Source of the DNA: Harmothoe impar
Lineage: Eukaryota; Annelida; Polychaeta; Phyllodocida; Polynoidae
Reading direction: 5' to 3'
Length of the DNA: 64,000 nt
Assembly (NCBI GenBank): GCA_947462335.1
Contig: OX381708.1
Location: 4,278,001-4,342,000, forward strand
Shown: positions 44,237 to 55,795 of the stretch, in pieces
Numbering within the stretch: position 1 is the first letter of the stretch
Layout: each line of letters opens with the position of its first letter
Translations under genes and position numbers: made by a program
Notes under the pieces: model-generated
Told to the model about the DNA's origin: nothing
Databases searched by the model: none
The model's input: the letters and a program-made list of their open reading frames with translations, nothing else

Positions 44237-44953
44237 CTAGGATAGCTTCTTCACATAGTTTGTCTCAATAGAGAAGGACTTGCGAGGTCCTGTGACCATC
44301 CAGCAGATAGAGAACACAGCCTGGTCCTGTATAGAGAACTCTCCCTCGTACACGTCAGGGTCACAGTAATGGGTGCACTGAGAGCGCACTGCGCCCAGCT
44401 CCCCCTGGCCACCCTCGTCTACGTCTGGGAACCTCAGGTCATGGAAGTGCTGCCCGGGGCTGAAGCAGCAGCTGAGGGAGCTGCCCGGCACTGTGTACGG
44501 ATCCAGCACCGCTGCTGACCGGTCCTTAGCGCTGCAGTGGTACACGCTGATCTCCGTAGCCAGCGACTGGTCAGCGCCTGCCCCTGGGAAGCAGTAGAGG
44601 TACTGGCGGTTAACGAGTGTTGCGGGGCTCAGGTCTGACTCGTGGTTGTTCAACATGCCCTGTTCTCGGTACAACAAAGATGGCTGCTTCACCTGCTGCT
44701 GTTGTTGCCTGCTGGGCGACTCCCTCACTGCTGCAGTGCCCTCCTCTGACGCCTGCCCCTTACCCACCCCTGCCGGACTGGTCCAATCAGGCTCGGGGGT
44801 GTCAGGAGTGCAGACCCAGGGGATGAAGGAGGCCTGCCCGCTGCTGATGGAGGCCAGGAGGCGGTGTGGGGGCTGCAGCGTGCGCACCTGTCGCTTGAAC
44901 ATCCACAGGCCGTGGAAGTACGCCCACAGCCTGCCCCCCGCCATGCTCTCCAT
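44237..44953 (-). CDS. U6 DUF6314-like protein, intact (238 aa)
   Basis: ATG at 44953-44951, same acceptor and stop context as U1. All family motifs are present. GPRK replaces GPHK and SFSIE replaces SYSIE near the C terminus; GPRK is nearer to what I recall of the family pattern. One linker repeat (VGKGQASEEG). Confidence 0.8.
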   Translation of the reverse strand: MESMAGGRLWAYFHGLWMFKRQVRTLQPPHRLLASISSGQASFIPWVCTPDTPEPDWTSPAGVGKGQASEEGTAAVRESPSRQQQQQVKQPSLLYREQGMLNNHESDLSPATLVNRQYLYCFPGAGADQSLATEISVYHCSAKDRSAAVLDPYTVPGSSLSCCFSPGQHFHDLRFPDVDEGGQGELGAVRSQCTHYCDPDVYEGEFSIQDQAVFSICWMVTGPRKSFSIETNYVKKLS

Positions 44954-45595
44954 GCTGAAAGGTACAAGGCAATGTATATGTCTGTGTGGTTTGTTTTAGC
45001 AATATTTGACATTTTAAGGGAGTGTTCAGGCAAGCCAAAACAAAGTTAAGTTTTCATAATGTTTAGCTGTACACACCTAAACAAATTTAGGGCATTGGGC
45101 ATGGCAAAATTGCCAACTTGGGTCAACTCATGACTAAGATTCTTTGCTTTGCATTTTGGCTGTAGTTTAATTATCATTGAGATAGGTAAATTCAATTGAT
45201 ACATTAATACAAATGAGGGTATAACACATTCAAGCATTATATGCAGCCCTTTAAGGGTTAATAAAATTTGGTATAGTTGTTGCCTTCATTGTCTGTCTCC
45301 CTAATTTTGTCACATTACTGACTGGGGGTAGATGTTTGACAATGTATCTATAGACGTGAAAGTAATCATGGTAGTGGCTACTCTGTCATGTGGATACCCA
45401 TGGTATTTGTGCTGCCCCCTCCCCTGGACCGTGCCAGCCCCACAAAGGGTGTGACTATTTCTTGACAACAAGGGGGGCCCATGTATCCTAACAACAGGGT
45501 GTAGTGCATTAGTTAATGCACTATGCAGCCCTTAAGAGGTTAAAGCAGCACTATCAACTACACTACATGTGGTTGTGTAAGGTGTTGACTACCTG

Positions 45596-45687
45596 CTTAA
45601 TGTACATTTACCATTAGTTAGAGACAGAAGAGATTTTGTTACCACTGTACAATAAACACCATTACCAAGCTTGCTGTTCATTTTGTC
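45596..45687 (+). repeat. U6 92-bp direct repeat, copy B
   Basis: Partner of 43593-43684. Confidence 0.85.
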
Positions 45688-45906
45688 TTTACTTTATGAT
45701 ACTATGCTGGATGAACAATATAAAGACATGTTCTGCTCAGGGTGAGATTGTGGTGCCATCTAGAGGGATAGAGCCCAGATAGAGCAGTGAGACTGTGGTG
45801 GGGGATATGCTTGCATTGGTGCAGCACACTGTGCTTAAAGGGTTAACTTGTTGTTAAATGACCACTCCCTGAATTTATCAAATTGGATGAAATAAAAATA
45901 AAAACA

Positions 45907-46640
45907 TGTTTCTTACAGAACTGTCATTTGCTCAGCTGTTTACCAAGGGATTTTCAAAATTCATAGTTCCCTGAAAAGAGGAGATACGGGGCTACAATGG
46001 CAGATGCAGCCACAGTATCTAAAGGCGATAATAAGGCCGGGGAGGTGCAAATACGCACATTTTCGGCACTCCGAAATTGGAACAAAATGTTAAAAATCAT
46101 GTCTGAGAAAAGTCTCATTTCCTCAGCTGTTTACCAGCCGATTTTCGAAATTCAAAGTTTCCTGGCAAGAGGAGATTCAGGCCTACAAGTGCCTAGAGGT
46201 GATGATAAGGCCGGGGCAAGCGTAGAAACGCAAATTTTCGGCACTCGGAAATTGTGAAAAAAAGTTGTTAAAATCATTTCTAAGAAAAGTCTCATTTCCT
46301 CTGCTGTTTACCAACCGATTTTCGAAATTCAAAGTTTCCTGGAAAGAGGAGATTCAGGCCTACAAGTGCATATGCAGCCACAGCGCCCAGAGGTGATGAT
46401 AAGGCCGGGGCAAGCGTAGAAACGCAAATTTTCGGCACTCGGAAATTGTGAAAAAGTTGTTAAAATCATTTCTAAGAAAAGTCTCATTTCCTCAGCTGTT
46501 TACCAACCGATTTTCGAAATTCAAAGTTTCCTGAAAAGAGGAGATTCAGGACTACAACGCCCAATGCAGCCACAGTGTCCACAGGCCATAGTTAGGCCGG
46601 CGCGGACGACGATACGCAAATTTTCGGCACTCGGAAATTG
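45907..46640 (+). repeat. U6 tandem array, period about 190 bp (4 copies)
   Basis: Cores at 45933, 46124, 46302 and 46493 (steps 191, 178, 191). Confidence 0.9.
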
Positions 46641-46791
46641 TGAAAAAAGCTCTAATGTAGGCTAGAGAAGGCATCCATCTATCCTGGCAGATTACAGCAG
46701 CCAAAGACAAAGTGCTGTGACTTACTGTTAGCTAGTAGTGGTGTGTGAAGAGGGGCAAGTGTGTTTTTGGTTGTTTGTTGCTGTGGGAGAT

Positions 46792-46871
46792 CATGAGAAG
46801 ACTGTGGCCAAGTTTGGTGTGAGGTGAGGGTCATGAGAAGACTGTGGCCAAGTTTGGTGTGGGGGGCGAGT
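46792..46871 (+). repeat. U6 40-bp doublet
   Basis: Two copies, period 40. Confidence 0.85.
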
Positions 46872-47463
46872 GAGTGCATAATTAGGGAAAGAATCAGTCT
46901 GCAGTGAATACCAGATGAGTTCTGAGTGGTCTAAATAGTTTGGTATTTTTTTTGAAATTATGTTAGAGATGACAAAGGAGCCAGAATAAATTATCATCAT
47001 CATGAGTGACCTATATAGGCATGGTTGTTTGTTGTGAAGGACTTCTTTGGGGGTCCATTTGGGTTGGGTCAGAAATGAAATGATTCACTTCCAAGATGGC
47101 TGACCATGCAGGTTTGTTGACATGATTCTGTGACCAGCATACTATTATGTAGGTGGATGGGTGGATATTGATTAGGAAAGATTTAATAATATGACCTCTG
47201 TCTATTGTTAGTGTGAGAGGTTGCTAGTCTTTCTTGATCTTGATCTTGATGTAAAAGTACAGATAAAACATGTCTTGTTCAAAAAAGGCCTTTGGCTTTT
47301 CAGACCAAATTTTTTCAAGATCACTGTTATGGATTATGTCATGTTACACGAGTCGTGGCCAGGTTCCCCATGACCCCAGTGACAGCTTGATCACTTTTTT
47401 GGTTCATAGTGTAAAAAGAACTTATCCTAGTGGAAAACCCATTTGAAGCTATTTCCTTTACAG

Positions 47464-47867
47464 GTGTCTTCCAGCCTGAACTCAAGCGCTGGTGTGACAA
47501 GCAACTCGTCTTGATCCATAACCGGTGTGTGGAGGGAGGGGATGGTTGCCTCTTGTGGACGGGGGCAGCAAGCGGCAAAGGTAAAGACAATAGATACGGC
47601 GTGAAGGCTGTTACTAAAGTAGAGCTAGGCCTGAAAAACAAGCCAATGTCGGTCCACAGACTGGTCTACATGTTGAAGCACTACGAACCGAGAATACTTG
47701 ATGCAAAAGACAACAAACTCGAAGTTTCCCATCTCTGCCATACCACGTTGTGCACAAACAGCAACCACCTCACCCTTGAGACACGGAGTATGAATGCCGA
47801 ACGCCGGACCTGCAATCTGATGCGTCACTGTTCAAAGGCTCACAACCCATTTTGCCTGTTACCATAA
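47464..47867 (+). CDS. U6 His-Cys-box nuclease, 3'-terminal exon (intact)
   Basis: Exon after TTCCTTTACAG. The frame is open to TAA at 47865-47867, 404 bp as in U1 and U7. Catalytic-type His at 47730-47732 and Asn at 47793-47795, 21 codons apart; all Cys and His ligands present. Upstream the 8-bp-shorter form makes a stop (CCCATTTGA) in the frame used by U1, so here the coding part must begin at this acceptor. Asp to Asn (NSNHL) is one difference from U1. Confidence 0.82.
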
Positions 47868-48023
47868 CAGTGCAAATGGTAGTATATCCAACTCATATAT
47901 TCTAGATTAAGGTGTTCTTTCGGTGTTCGTGTTTGATATTTACATGTTGATGTGACTTGGGAAAGGATAGCCAGAAGGTGAAGTGATTCAAGCTGGGCCG
48001 CTTCCTTGTCTGAGGCCAGGTAA

Positions 48024-48283
48024 TCCCTGCCGCTAGGCCGCGTCCCCGTCTGACGTCCAGGATAAGCCAGCCTCTAACGTGCGTCCTTGTCTGACGTTCA
48101 GGGAAGCCTGCCGCTAACGTGCATCCTTGTCTGACGTTCAGGGAAGCCTGCCTCTAACGTGCATCCTTGTCTGACGTTCAGGGAAGCCTGCCGCTAACGT
48201 GCTTCCTTGTCTGACGTTCAGGGAAGCCTGCCGCTAACGTGCATCCTTGTCTGACGTCCAGGGAAACCCTGCCATTAACGTGC
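48024..48283 (+). repeat. U6 40-bp minisatellite (about 6.5 copies)
   Basis: Same unit; variants GCATCC and GCTTCC mark recently duplicated copies. Confidence 0.9.
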
Positions 48284-48312
48284 GCTAAAGGCTATTCCTG
48301 TACTTGGACCTC

Positions 48313-48320
48313 TATAAAAG
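48313..48320 (+). promoter_or_regulatory. U6 TATA-box candidate upstream of U7 ASB
   Basis: TATAAAAG, same context as U1. Confidence 0.45.
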
Positions 48321-48377
48321 ACGGACACTAGGCCTATACTTGGACTTGAAGTGGATACCCTTATTAAAACCTAATGA

Positions 48378-48767
48378 AAGCTGATTCCTGCACTTGATCC
48401 TGAAGTTGATACTCTTAAAAACAACTCACAAAAGGTCAATACTACACTTGAGCCAGCATCAGGACAAGCAGCAGCCTGTAATAATAATCAACTCTTTGAG
48501 GCTATAAGACAACCTGACGGTTCACCCAGACCTCGTGCTCGGCAAAATCAAAGTGTCGGAAAAGAGCCATTCACACCTCCATGGGATGTAATATCGGACA
48601 CGTTTGATTTAATTGCGCTGTTGTTTACGATTGGATCGGCGCGGAGCCGTCGAGTGGCTAGCTCCACTCCTTCTATGAGAAAAAATAGAAAAACCAAAAA
48701 ATTGGCCAAGCCAAAACTCGGTCCGGACCCAGCTCCCGGAGGCGTGGAGCATATAGCGAGGAGCTGA
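48378..48767 (+). other. U6 orphan open frame, 129 codons
   Basis: Same frame as in U2. A deletion after TTGGCCAAGCC (about 48,712) removes the usual stop, and the frame continues to TGA at 48765-48767. Confidence 0.35.
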
Positions 48768-48966
48768 AAGAGACCCGGCCGAAAATCTTTCCGGTTTTAC
48801 TATTCCCGGAGGTCCCCGAAAGTTAGTTGACGGACACCAGTGTAGAGAAACACATTCTTAACCGCGATTTTTGTCAGTGAATGAAATTTTGTTTTGCAGA
48901 ATGAAATAATGAGTGCATCTGAAGTTTGTTGTAACCTTTGTGTACGTCTATTTGCAGGTGGCCAAG

Positions 48967-50394
48967 ATGTCGGCCTACGACGAGGCCTACCTGGAGGGTG
49001 ACCTTGAGGCGGAGGAGACGCTGGAGGAGAGCCTGTTTGAGGTCATCTTTAGGAACGACCTGGAGACGGCCACGTTGCTGGTGACACAGAGTGACGTGGA
49101 CGTGAGTCGGCCTAACGGGCGTGGTAAGACCATGCTGGGGCTGGCCGTGGAGCACGAGCACGTGCCCATGGTGCGGATGTTGATGGAGAACGGGGCAGAC
49201 ATCAACCAGCCCAGTTTCTGCAGCAACGACTACAGCTTCCAGACCCCCGTGGTGACTGCCGCCCGCATCCAGCACGAGGAGCTGCTCACCATGTTCCTCA
49301 CCCAGAAGTGTGAGCTGGACCGGGGGGCCGGCAAGGACGGCAAGTCGGCCCTCCAGTGGGCCGCCAGTCACGGTAACCTGGGCATGATGAAGGTGCTGTA
49401 TGCGGCCGGGGCCGACGTCAACTGGACCGGTCCCTTCTGCAACACAGCCCTGCACTACGCCACTATAGCCAACAAGCCCGACATCGTGCAGTGGTTGCTG
49501 GAGAAGGGGGCGGAGGTGACCGTGAACGGGGAGGGGCGGTCTGCACTGCACATCGCGTGTGTCAAGGGCTACTCTGACATCATGAAGCAGCTGCTGCTGG
49601 CACGCTGCGAGGTGGACAGCTACGACTCGTTCGGCTTCAGCCCGTTCAGCCTGGCCTGTCTGCGCGGCCACCTGGACATGGTGCGGGACCTGATGCAGCA
49701 CGCCCGGCCCGGCACCAAGTACAACATGGAGGACGCCCTGCACCGCGCCGCCGAGTGCGGCCATCTCGAGGTGCTCGAGTTCCTCATCCACAAAGGGGCC
49801 GACGTCAACTCTGTCAACAGCAGCGGGGAGTCGGCCTTGTCCATCGCGGCGCGCGGCCAGCCCGTGTCGGTCAAGCTGCTGCTGGAGAACAAGGCGGTGA
49901 TCAACGTGGTGGACAAACGCGGCTACAGCCCCTTACAACACGCCATCCTGCGGGAGCAGATCGACGTGGCCGTGTGCCTCATCAAGCACGGCTCCAACCT
50001 GCACACCACCTCCTCCCTCATAGACTCTCCCCTACAGAGCGGCTACTCCACCTCCAACCCCCTGCTCATCAAGTGCCTCATCGACGCCGGCGTCACCCTC
50101 AGCACAGAGAAGTGGTTCACCGTCTACGCCTGTCAGACCAAACTGCGGGAGCTGGACTTTCAGTACAACTCCCTGCGCTACCGCCACACCATCGACGCCC
50201 AGCGGGACGTGTGGCAGTGGGTGATGGGTAAGATCGGCAAGCCCCGCTCCCTGCTCGAGTCCTGCCGCACCGCCGCCCGCACCCAGCTCGTCACCTCCTC
50301 GGGCGGCAGGAGCATCCTGGCCAACATAGACCAACTCCCCCTGCCTACCGCCCTCAAGAAATATCTTGCCCTCGAGGATTATTTCCGGATCTGA
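48967..50394 (+). CDS. U7 ASB protein (475 aa)
   Basis: ATG at 48967 after the acceptor TCTATTTGCAG. In this unit the frame is also open upstream through the acceptor to a GTG at 48913, which I take as intron read-through. TGA at 50392-50394. The only replacement noted is Ala34Thr in the N-terminal helix region before repeat 1. The upstream minisatellite and TATA candidate are present. Confidence 0.93.
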   Translation: MSAYDEAYLEGDLEAEETLEESLFEVIFRNDLETATLLVTQSDVDVSRPNGRGKTMLGLAVEHEHVPMVRMLMENGADINQPSFCSNDYSFQTPVVTAARIQHEELLTMFLTQKCELDRGAGKDGKSALQWAASHGNLGMMKVLYAAGADVNWTGPFCNTALHYATIANKPDIVQWLLEKGAEVTVNGEGRSALHIACVKGYSDIMKQLLLARCEVDSYDSFGFSPFSLACLRGHLDMVRDLMQHARPGTKYNMEDALHRAAECGHLEVLEFLIHKGADVNSVNSSGESALSIAARGQPVSVKLLLENKAVINVVDKRGYSPLQHAILREQIDVAVCLIKHGSNLHTTSSLIDSPLQSGYSTSNPLLIKCLIDAGVTLSTEKWFTVYACQTKLRELDFQYNSLRYRHTIDAQRDVWQWVMGKIGKPRSLLESCRTAARTQLVTSSGGRSILANIDQLPLPTALKKYLALEDYFRI

Positions 50395-52915
50395 GGAATG
50401 CATCAGGAAGAACGCTCTGTGGTTGAGACGTTTGGCTAAGACAAAAAGACGCTGTATGAGGTGAAGTGGATCTCCTTTACCTGAAACAGCTCTTATTAGT
50501 TTTGGTCTGAAGTTTGTTGGTTTGGAAAATGACAGAATGTGTTGTTGTACGATTGATGAAGCCTGTAAAATGTTTGAATACTGCCTTTGTGATGAGGTAG
50601 GTATAATGTTAGCACTTCATGAGCACCATGTTATCCTGAAGAGTTAAATAGATTTCAGTAGCAGGGCATTACATTGAACATGTTTAACATTTTTGAATAT
50701 GTTCATATATAAACAACTCAGGACGTATTTCTATCCAATGTATGTTCACACAATGTAGTCACGCAATGTAAGCCAAAAGTATTTGATCTGGTCATCAATT
50801 TTGCCAGATGACTAAGCTATAGTAAACACGTCTGTCCATTTGTATCTTATTTTCACCACAACATCATTATTACAGTGGCAAACTGTGTATGCTTAAACTT
50901 GTGATAACGTGCCGCAGGTCAGATATTACAGAATACTTTGTGCGTGTCATCTAATTCACCATGACTTCATTCAACAGGCTGCACACATAGGGACTTACAA
51001 ATACCAGAAATGATCTGGGTACCTTTTCTTGTCAGTGCCATGGGAAGATACCAGAGACTTATTGCCATATATCCAGGTGCACTTCAGATTCCTAGTGGGA
51101 ATCTGCAATTTGATGCTTGTATGAAATCTCAAAAAAGGGACATGTAAATCACAGGATGACGATGACCCCTGGCCATACCACACGACTGTCATGTCTGCTC
51201 ATGTCAATATGCGCTTTCCTGTGATATGTCAAATCTGAAAGATGTGATTCATGTCGCTTTGCTTTACATCTAACAAGAGTATAGAAATATAACCAATTCA
51301 TAGCGTCTGGAATACTGCAAAAGTGGACAAATCAGTCAGAAAAAGAATTATCATGTTATAATATGGAACATTTACTGCATTAAGTTTATGGAAGATGGCT
51401 ATGTTATTTGTATGTATACTGGTGAGGTTATCATGAGGTACCCTTGTTCAGGAAGGCATGACAAGCCTTGGGGTGGAGAGTTCTGTAAAGACTATTCAAT
51501 ATGCGTATTATCAAAGGGTACTCATAAAAGAACAGTATTCATTGAATGTTCAACTTTCTTTAGATGTAAGGCTTTCAAGATTTAATATGTCTGGATGTTC
51601 CTTTGTTCATATTTGAACAGCTAGACAGAAAGGATGAGCCATGCCAACATCTTTATAATTTGACTTTAAAAAAAGTAAACAGCCATCCAGTGGAGATCCT
51701 TTCTGCCTGCCGGATGCACATATTCAGCTTGCTGAATTATGATAAGGTGTAAGGTGGGTAAAGATGTCTTATGTTTTCTGGGATATGTGGATGGTGAGAG
51801 ACTAGGATATTGAGTTTTATTTATAAATGCCTGTTTTATAGTGTATATATCAAGTGAGTAGTCTACCAGTAAGGTATAGGATGCACTAAGTCTTTAGAAG
51901 CTGATGATGGTTGATCTTACTCTTTAAGACACAAACTAACTTGCTAGTACTGTGTTGATGGATCATACTGGCCCTTCGGCTGTAGCGCCGCAATAACACA
52001 TGAATCGGAGCACACCAGGATACACAATGTTTGTCACAAAATATAATGAAGACCTCATGATTTAACAGTGATAAAAACAAAACGAGTAAGTAAAATGCAT
52101 TTTTTACATGTACCATGAAAAGATCAATTGAATAGAAAAATGTATATATTTCTAAAAAGAAAGTGACACGAGAAGACTATGGAACCACCCTTTATTGTTT
52201 GATTCAGACTAAGGCTTAATGTACAGATACCATTAGCTAGAGACAACAGAGATTTTGTCACCACTGTACAATAAACATCATTACCAGGCTTGCTGTTTCT
52301 TTTGTCCGTAAATGATTATTTAAAAAATAGTATGGAGATCTCTTAAGTGAAGTAAGAAGATCACACCATAGCACAGAATACAGAAACACTATTACTTTGA
52401 TACAAATGTTCTATGTAGATATACCAATAAGAAGACCACACAGTGCACTACGAGGTAAGTTTCTGATCCGTATGAAAGATTTGATCAATCCATGGTTATT
52501 ATTTCTATAATATATGTTGTACACCTTCACAAGATGATTTTGTTATTACATACAAGTAGTTCTGTTATTAATCAGTCAATATACATACCTGAAATGAACA
52601 CATCTTTTCTAAATCACTCAGTTTATTCATATATATGATACAGTATGGAAGCGAGCATCATCTCAGTAACATCTCATCACATTTTTTCTAAAGCCTGGTG
52701 CATAGTGTGGCAATGAATTCTTTTCATATATAGTGTATATTATAGACATGAGATGTGTTAAATATCACTATAAGTTATCGAATGATACACAGTGGAATGT
52801 AATATAAATTGGTCTGTTCAAGCGATACTGATGGCTCCCGATTCAATATGACAAAGCCACACCAAAAAAGATAAGTTTTGAAAAAATGATTGGAGTGAGC
52901 AAAAATCTTGTTTTC
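50395..52915. other. U7 spacer between ASB and DUF6314-like genes
   Basis: Small deletions near 50,595 and 50,695 are private to U7. The 90-codon minus frame seen elsewhere has no start here (52,250-52,520), again arguing that it is not a gene. Confidence 0.55.
52215..52306 (+). repeat. U7 92-bp direct repeat, copy A
   Basis: Same element as 3110-3201. Confidence 0.85.
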
Positions 52916-53654
52916 CTACAAATAAATTTCATGAGTTAACATAGGTGATTCCATCTGGCAAGAAAGTATTGCGCCCAGCTCCCCGTGGCTACCCTCGTCT
53001 ACATCCGGGAACCTCAGGTCATGGAAGTGCTGCCCGGGGCTGAAGCAGCAGCTGAGGGGGCTGCCCGGCCCTGTGTACGGATCCAGCACCGCTGCTGACC
53101 GGTCCTTAGCGCTGCAGTGGTACACGCTGATCTCCGTAGCCAGCGACTGGTCAGCGCCTGCCCCTGGGAAGCAGTAGAGGTACTGGCGGTTAACGAGTGT
53201 TGCGGGGCTCAGGTCTGACTCGTGGTTGTTCAACATGCCCTGTTCTCGGTACAACAAAGATGGCTGCTTCACCTGCTGCTGTTGTTGCCTGCTGGGCGAC
53301 TCCCTCACTGATGCACCGCCCTCCTCTGATGTCTGCCTCTTACACACCCCTGCCGGACTGGTCCATTCAGCCTCACCGCCCTCCTCTGACGTCTGCCTCT
53401 TACACACCCCTGCCAGACTGGTCCATTCAGCCTCACCACCCTCCTCTGACGCCTGCCCCTTACCCACCCCTGCCGGACTTGTCCTTCTCAGGCTCGGGGG
53501 TGTCAGGAGTGCAGACCCAGGGGGTGAAGGAGGCCTGCCCGCTGCTGATGGAGGCCAGGAGGCGGTGTGGGGGCTGCAGCGTGCACACCTGTCGCTTGAA
53601 CGTCCACAGGCCGTGGAAGTACGCCCACAGCCTGCCCCCCGCCATGCTCTCCAT
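52916..53654 (-). pseudogene. U7 DUF6314-like gene, frameshift plus C-terminal deletion
   Basis: ATG at 53654-53652. The frame is correct to about PDTPEPE, where CTTGTCCTTCTCAGG (about 53,478) replaces CTGGTCCGATCAGG, a net gain of one base. It then stops at 53460. The remainder is open in another frame, with three linker repeats, and ends in the same C-terminal deletion as U2, U3 and U4. Confidence 0.8.
53319..53499 (-). repeat. U7 60-bp coding minisatellite (3 copies)
   Basis: CCCTCCTCTGA at 53319, 53379 and 53439. Confidence 0.88.
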
Positions 53655-54297
53655 GCTGAAAGGTACAAAGCAATGTATATGTTTGTGTGTTTTGTTTTAG
53701 CAATATTTGACATTTTAAGGGAGTGTTCAGGCAAGCCAACACAAAGGGAAAGTTTTCATAATGTTTAGCTGTACACACCTAAACAAATTTAGGGCATTGG
53801 GCATGGCAAAATCGCCAAGGTGGGTCAACTCATGACTAAGATTCTTTGCTTTGCTTTTTGGCTGTAGTTTAATCATCATTGAGATAGGTCAATGCAATTG
53901 ATACATTAATACAAATAAGGGTATAACACATTCAAGCATTATATGCAGCCCTTTAAGGGTTAATAAAATCCAGTATAGTTGTTGCCTTCATTGTCTGTCT
54001 CTCTAAATTTGTCACATTACTGACTGGGGGTAGATGTTTGACAATGTATCTATAGACGTGAAAGTAATCATGGTAGTGGCTACTCCGTCATGTGGATACC
54101 CATGGTATTAGTGCTGCCCCCTCCCCTGGACCGTGCCAGCCCCACAAAGGGTGTGACTATTTCTTGACAACAAGGGGGGCCCATGTATCCTAACAACAGG
54201 GTGTAGTGCATTAGTTAATGCACTATGCAGCCCTTAAGAGGTTAAAGCAGCACTACCAACTACACTAGATGTGGTTGTGTAAGGCGTTGACTACCTG

Positions 54298-54389
54298 CTT
54301 AATGTACATTTACCATTAGTTAGAGACAGAAGAGATTTTGTTACCACTGTACAATGAACACCATTACCAAGCTTGCTGTTCATTTTGTC
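54298..54389 (+). repeat. U7 92-bp direct repeat, copy B
   Basis: Partner of 52215-52306; AATGAA variant as in U5 and U8. Confidence 0.85.
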
Positions 54390-54609
54390 TTTACATTATG
54401 ATACTATGCTGGATGAACAATGTAAAGACATGTTCTGCTCCGGGTGAGATTGCAGTGCCATCTAGAGGGATAGAGCCCAGATAGAGCAGTGAGACTGTGG
54501 TGGGGGATATGCTTGCATTGGTGCAGCACGCTGTGCTTAAAGGGTTAACTTGTTGTTAAATAACCACTCCCTGAATTTATCAAATTGGATAAAATAAAAA
54601 TAAAAACAT

Positions 54610-54983
54610 GTTTCTTACAGAACTGTCATTTGCTCAGCTGTTTACCAAGGGATTTTCAAAATTCAAAGTTTCCTGGAAAGAGGAGATTCGGGCCTACAAG
54701 TGCATATGCAGCCACAGCGCCTAGAGGTGATAATAAGGCCGGGGCAAGCGTAGAAACGCAAATTTTCGGCACTCGGAAATTGTGAAAAAAAAGTTGTTAA
54801 AATCATTTCTAAGAAAAGTCTCATTTCCTCTGCTGTTTACCAACCGATTTTCGAAATTCAAAGTTTCCCGAAAAGAGGAGATTCAGGACTACAACGCCCA
54901 ATGCAGCCACAGTGTCCACAGGCCATAGTAAGGCCGGTGCGGACGACGATACGCAAATTTTCGGCACTCGGAAATTGTGAAAA
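54610..54983 (+). repeat. U7 tandem array, period about 190 bp (2 copies)
   Basis: The first copy is a hybrid: it starts like copy 1 of other units and continues like their middle copy (GTGCATATGCAGCCACAGCG), as expected after loss of one repeat by recombination. Confidence 0.85.
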
Positions 54984-55129
54984 AAGCTCTAATGTAGGCT
55001 AGAGAAGGCATCCATCTATCCTGGCAGATTACAGCAGCAAAAGACAAAGTGCTGTGACTTACTGTTAGCTAGGAGTGGTGTGTGAAGAGGGGCAAGTGTG
55101 TTTTTGGTTGTTTGTTGCTGTGGGAGATC

Positions 55130-55209
55130 ATGAGAAGACTGTGGCCAAGTTTGGTGTGAGGTGAGGGTCATGAGAAGACTGTGGCCAAGTTTGGTGTCGG
55201 GGGCGAGTG
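55130..55209 (+). repeat. U7 40-bp doublet
   Basis: Two copies, period 40. Confidence 0.85.
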
Positions 55210-55795
55210 AGTGCATAATTAGGGAAAGAATCAGTCTGCAGTGAATACCAAATGAGTTCTGAGTGGTCTAAATAATTTGGTGTTTTTTTTTGAAATTATG
55301 TTAGAGATGACAAAGGAGCCAGAATCAATTATCATCATCATGAGAGACCTATATAAGCATTGCTGTTTGTTGTGAAGGAATTCTTTGGGGGGCCATTTGG
55401 GTTGGGTCAGAAATTAAATGATTCAATTCCAAGATGGCTGACCATGCAGGTTTGTTGACATGATTCTGTGACCAGCATACTATTATGTAGGTGGATGGGT
55501 GGATATTGATTAGGAAAGATATAATAATATGACCTCTGTCTATTGTTAGTGTGAGAGGTTGCTAGTCTTTCTTGATCTTGATGTAAAAGTACAGATAAAA
55601 CATGTCTTGTTCAAAAAAGGCCTTTGGCTTTTCAGACCAAATTTTTTCAAGATCACTGTTATGGATTATGTCATGTTACACAAGTCGTGGCCAGGTTCCC
55701 CATGACCCCAGTGACAGCTTGATCACTTTTTTGGTTCATAGTGTAAAAAGAACTTATCCTAGTGGAAAACCCATTTGAAGCTATTTCCTTTACAG

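Larger units (their letters stand above)
44954..47463. other. U6 spacer between DUF6314-like and nuclease genes
   Basis: Longest of these spacers because the 190-bp array has four copies. A short tandem CTTGAT repeat at about 47,235 distinguishes it from the others. No gene seen. Confidence 0.55.
53655..55795. other. U7 spacer between DUF6314-like and nuclease genes
   Basis: Noncoding; same repeats as U1, with the short form in front of the nuclease exon. Confidence 0.55.

Noticed and set aside
48913..48966. Extended ASB N terminus in U7 and U8 (HLKFVVTFVYVYLQ...)
   Set aside because: It begins at GTG and reads straight through the polypyrimidine-AG acceptor; the other units lack this open extension.
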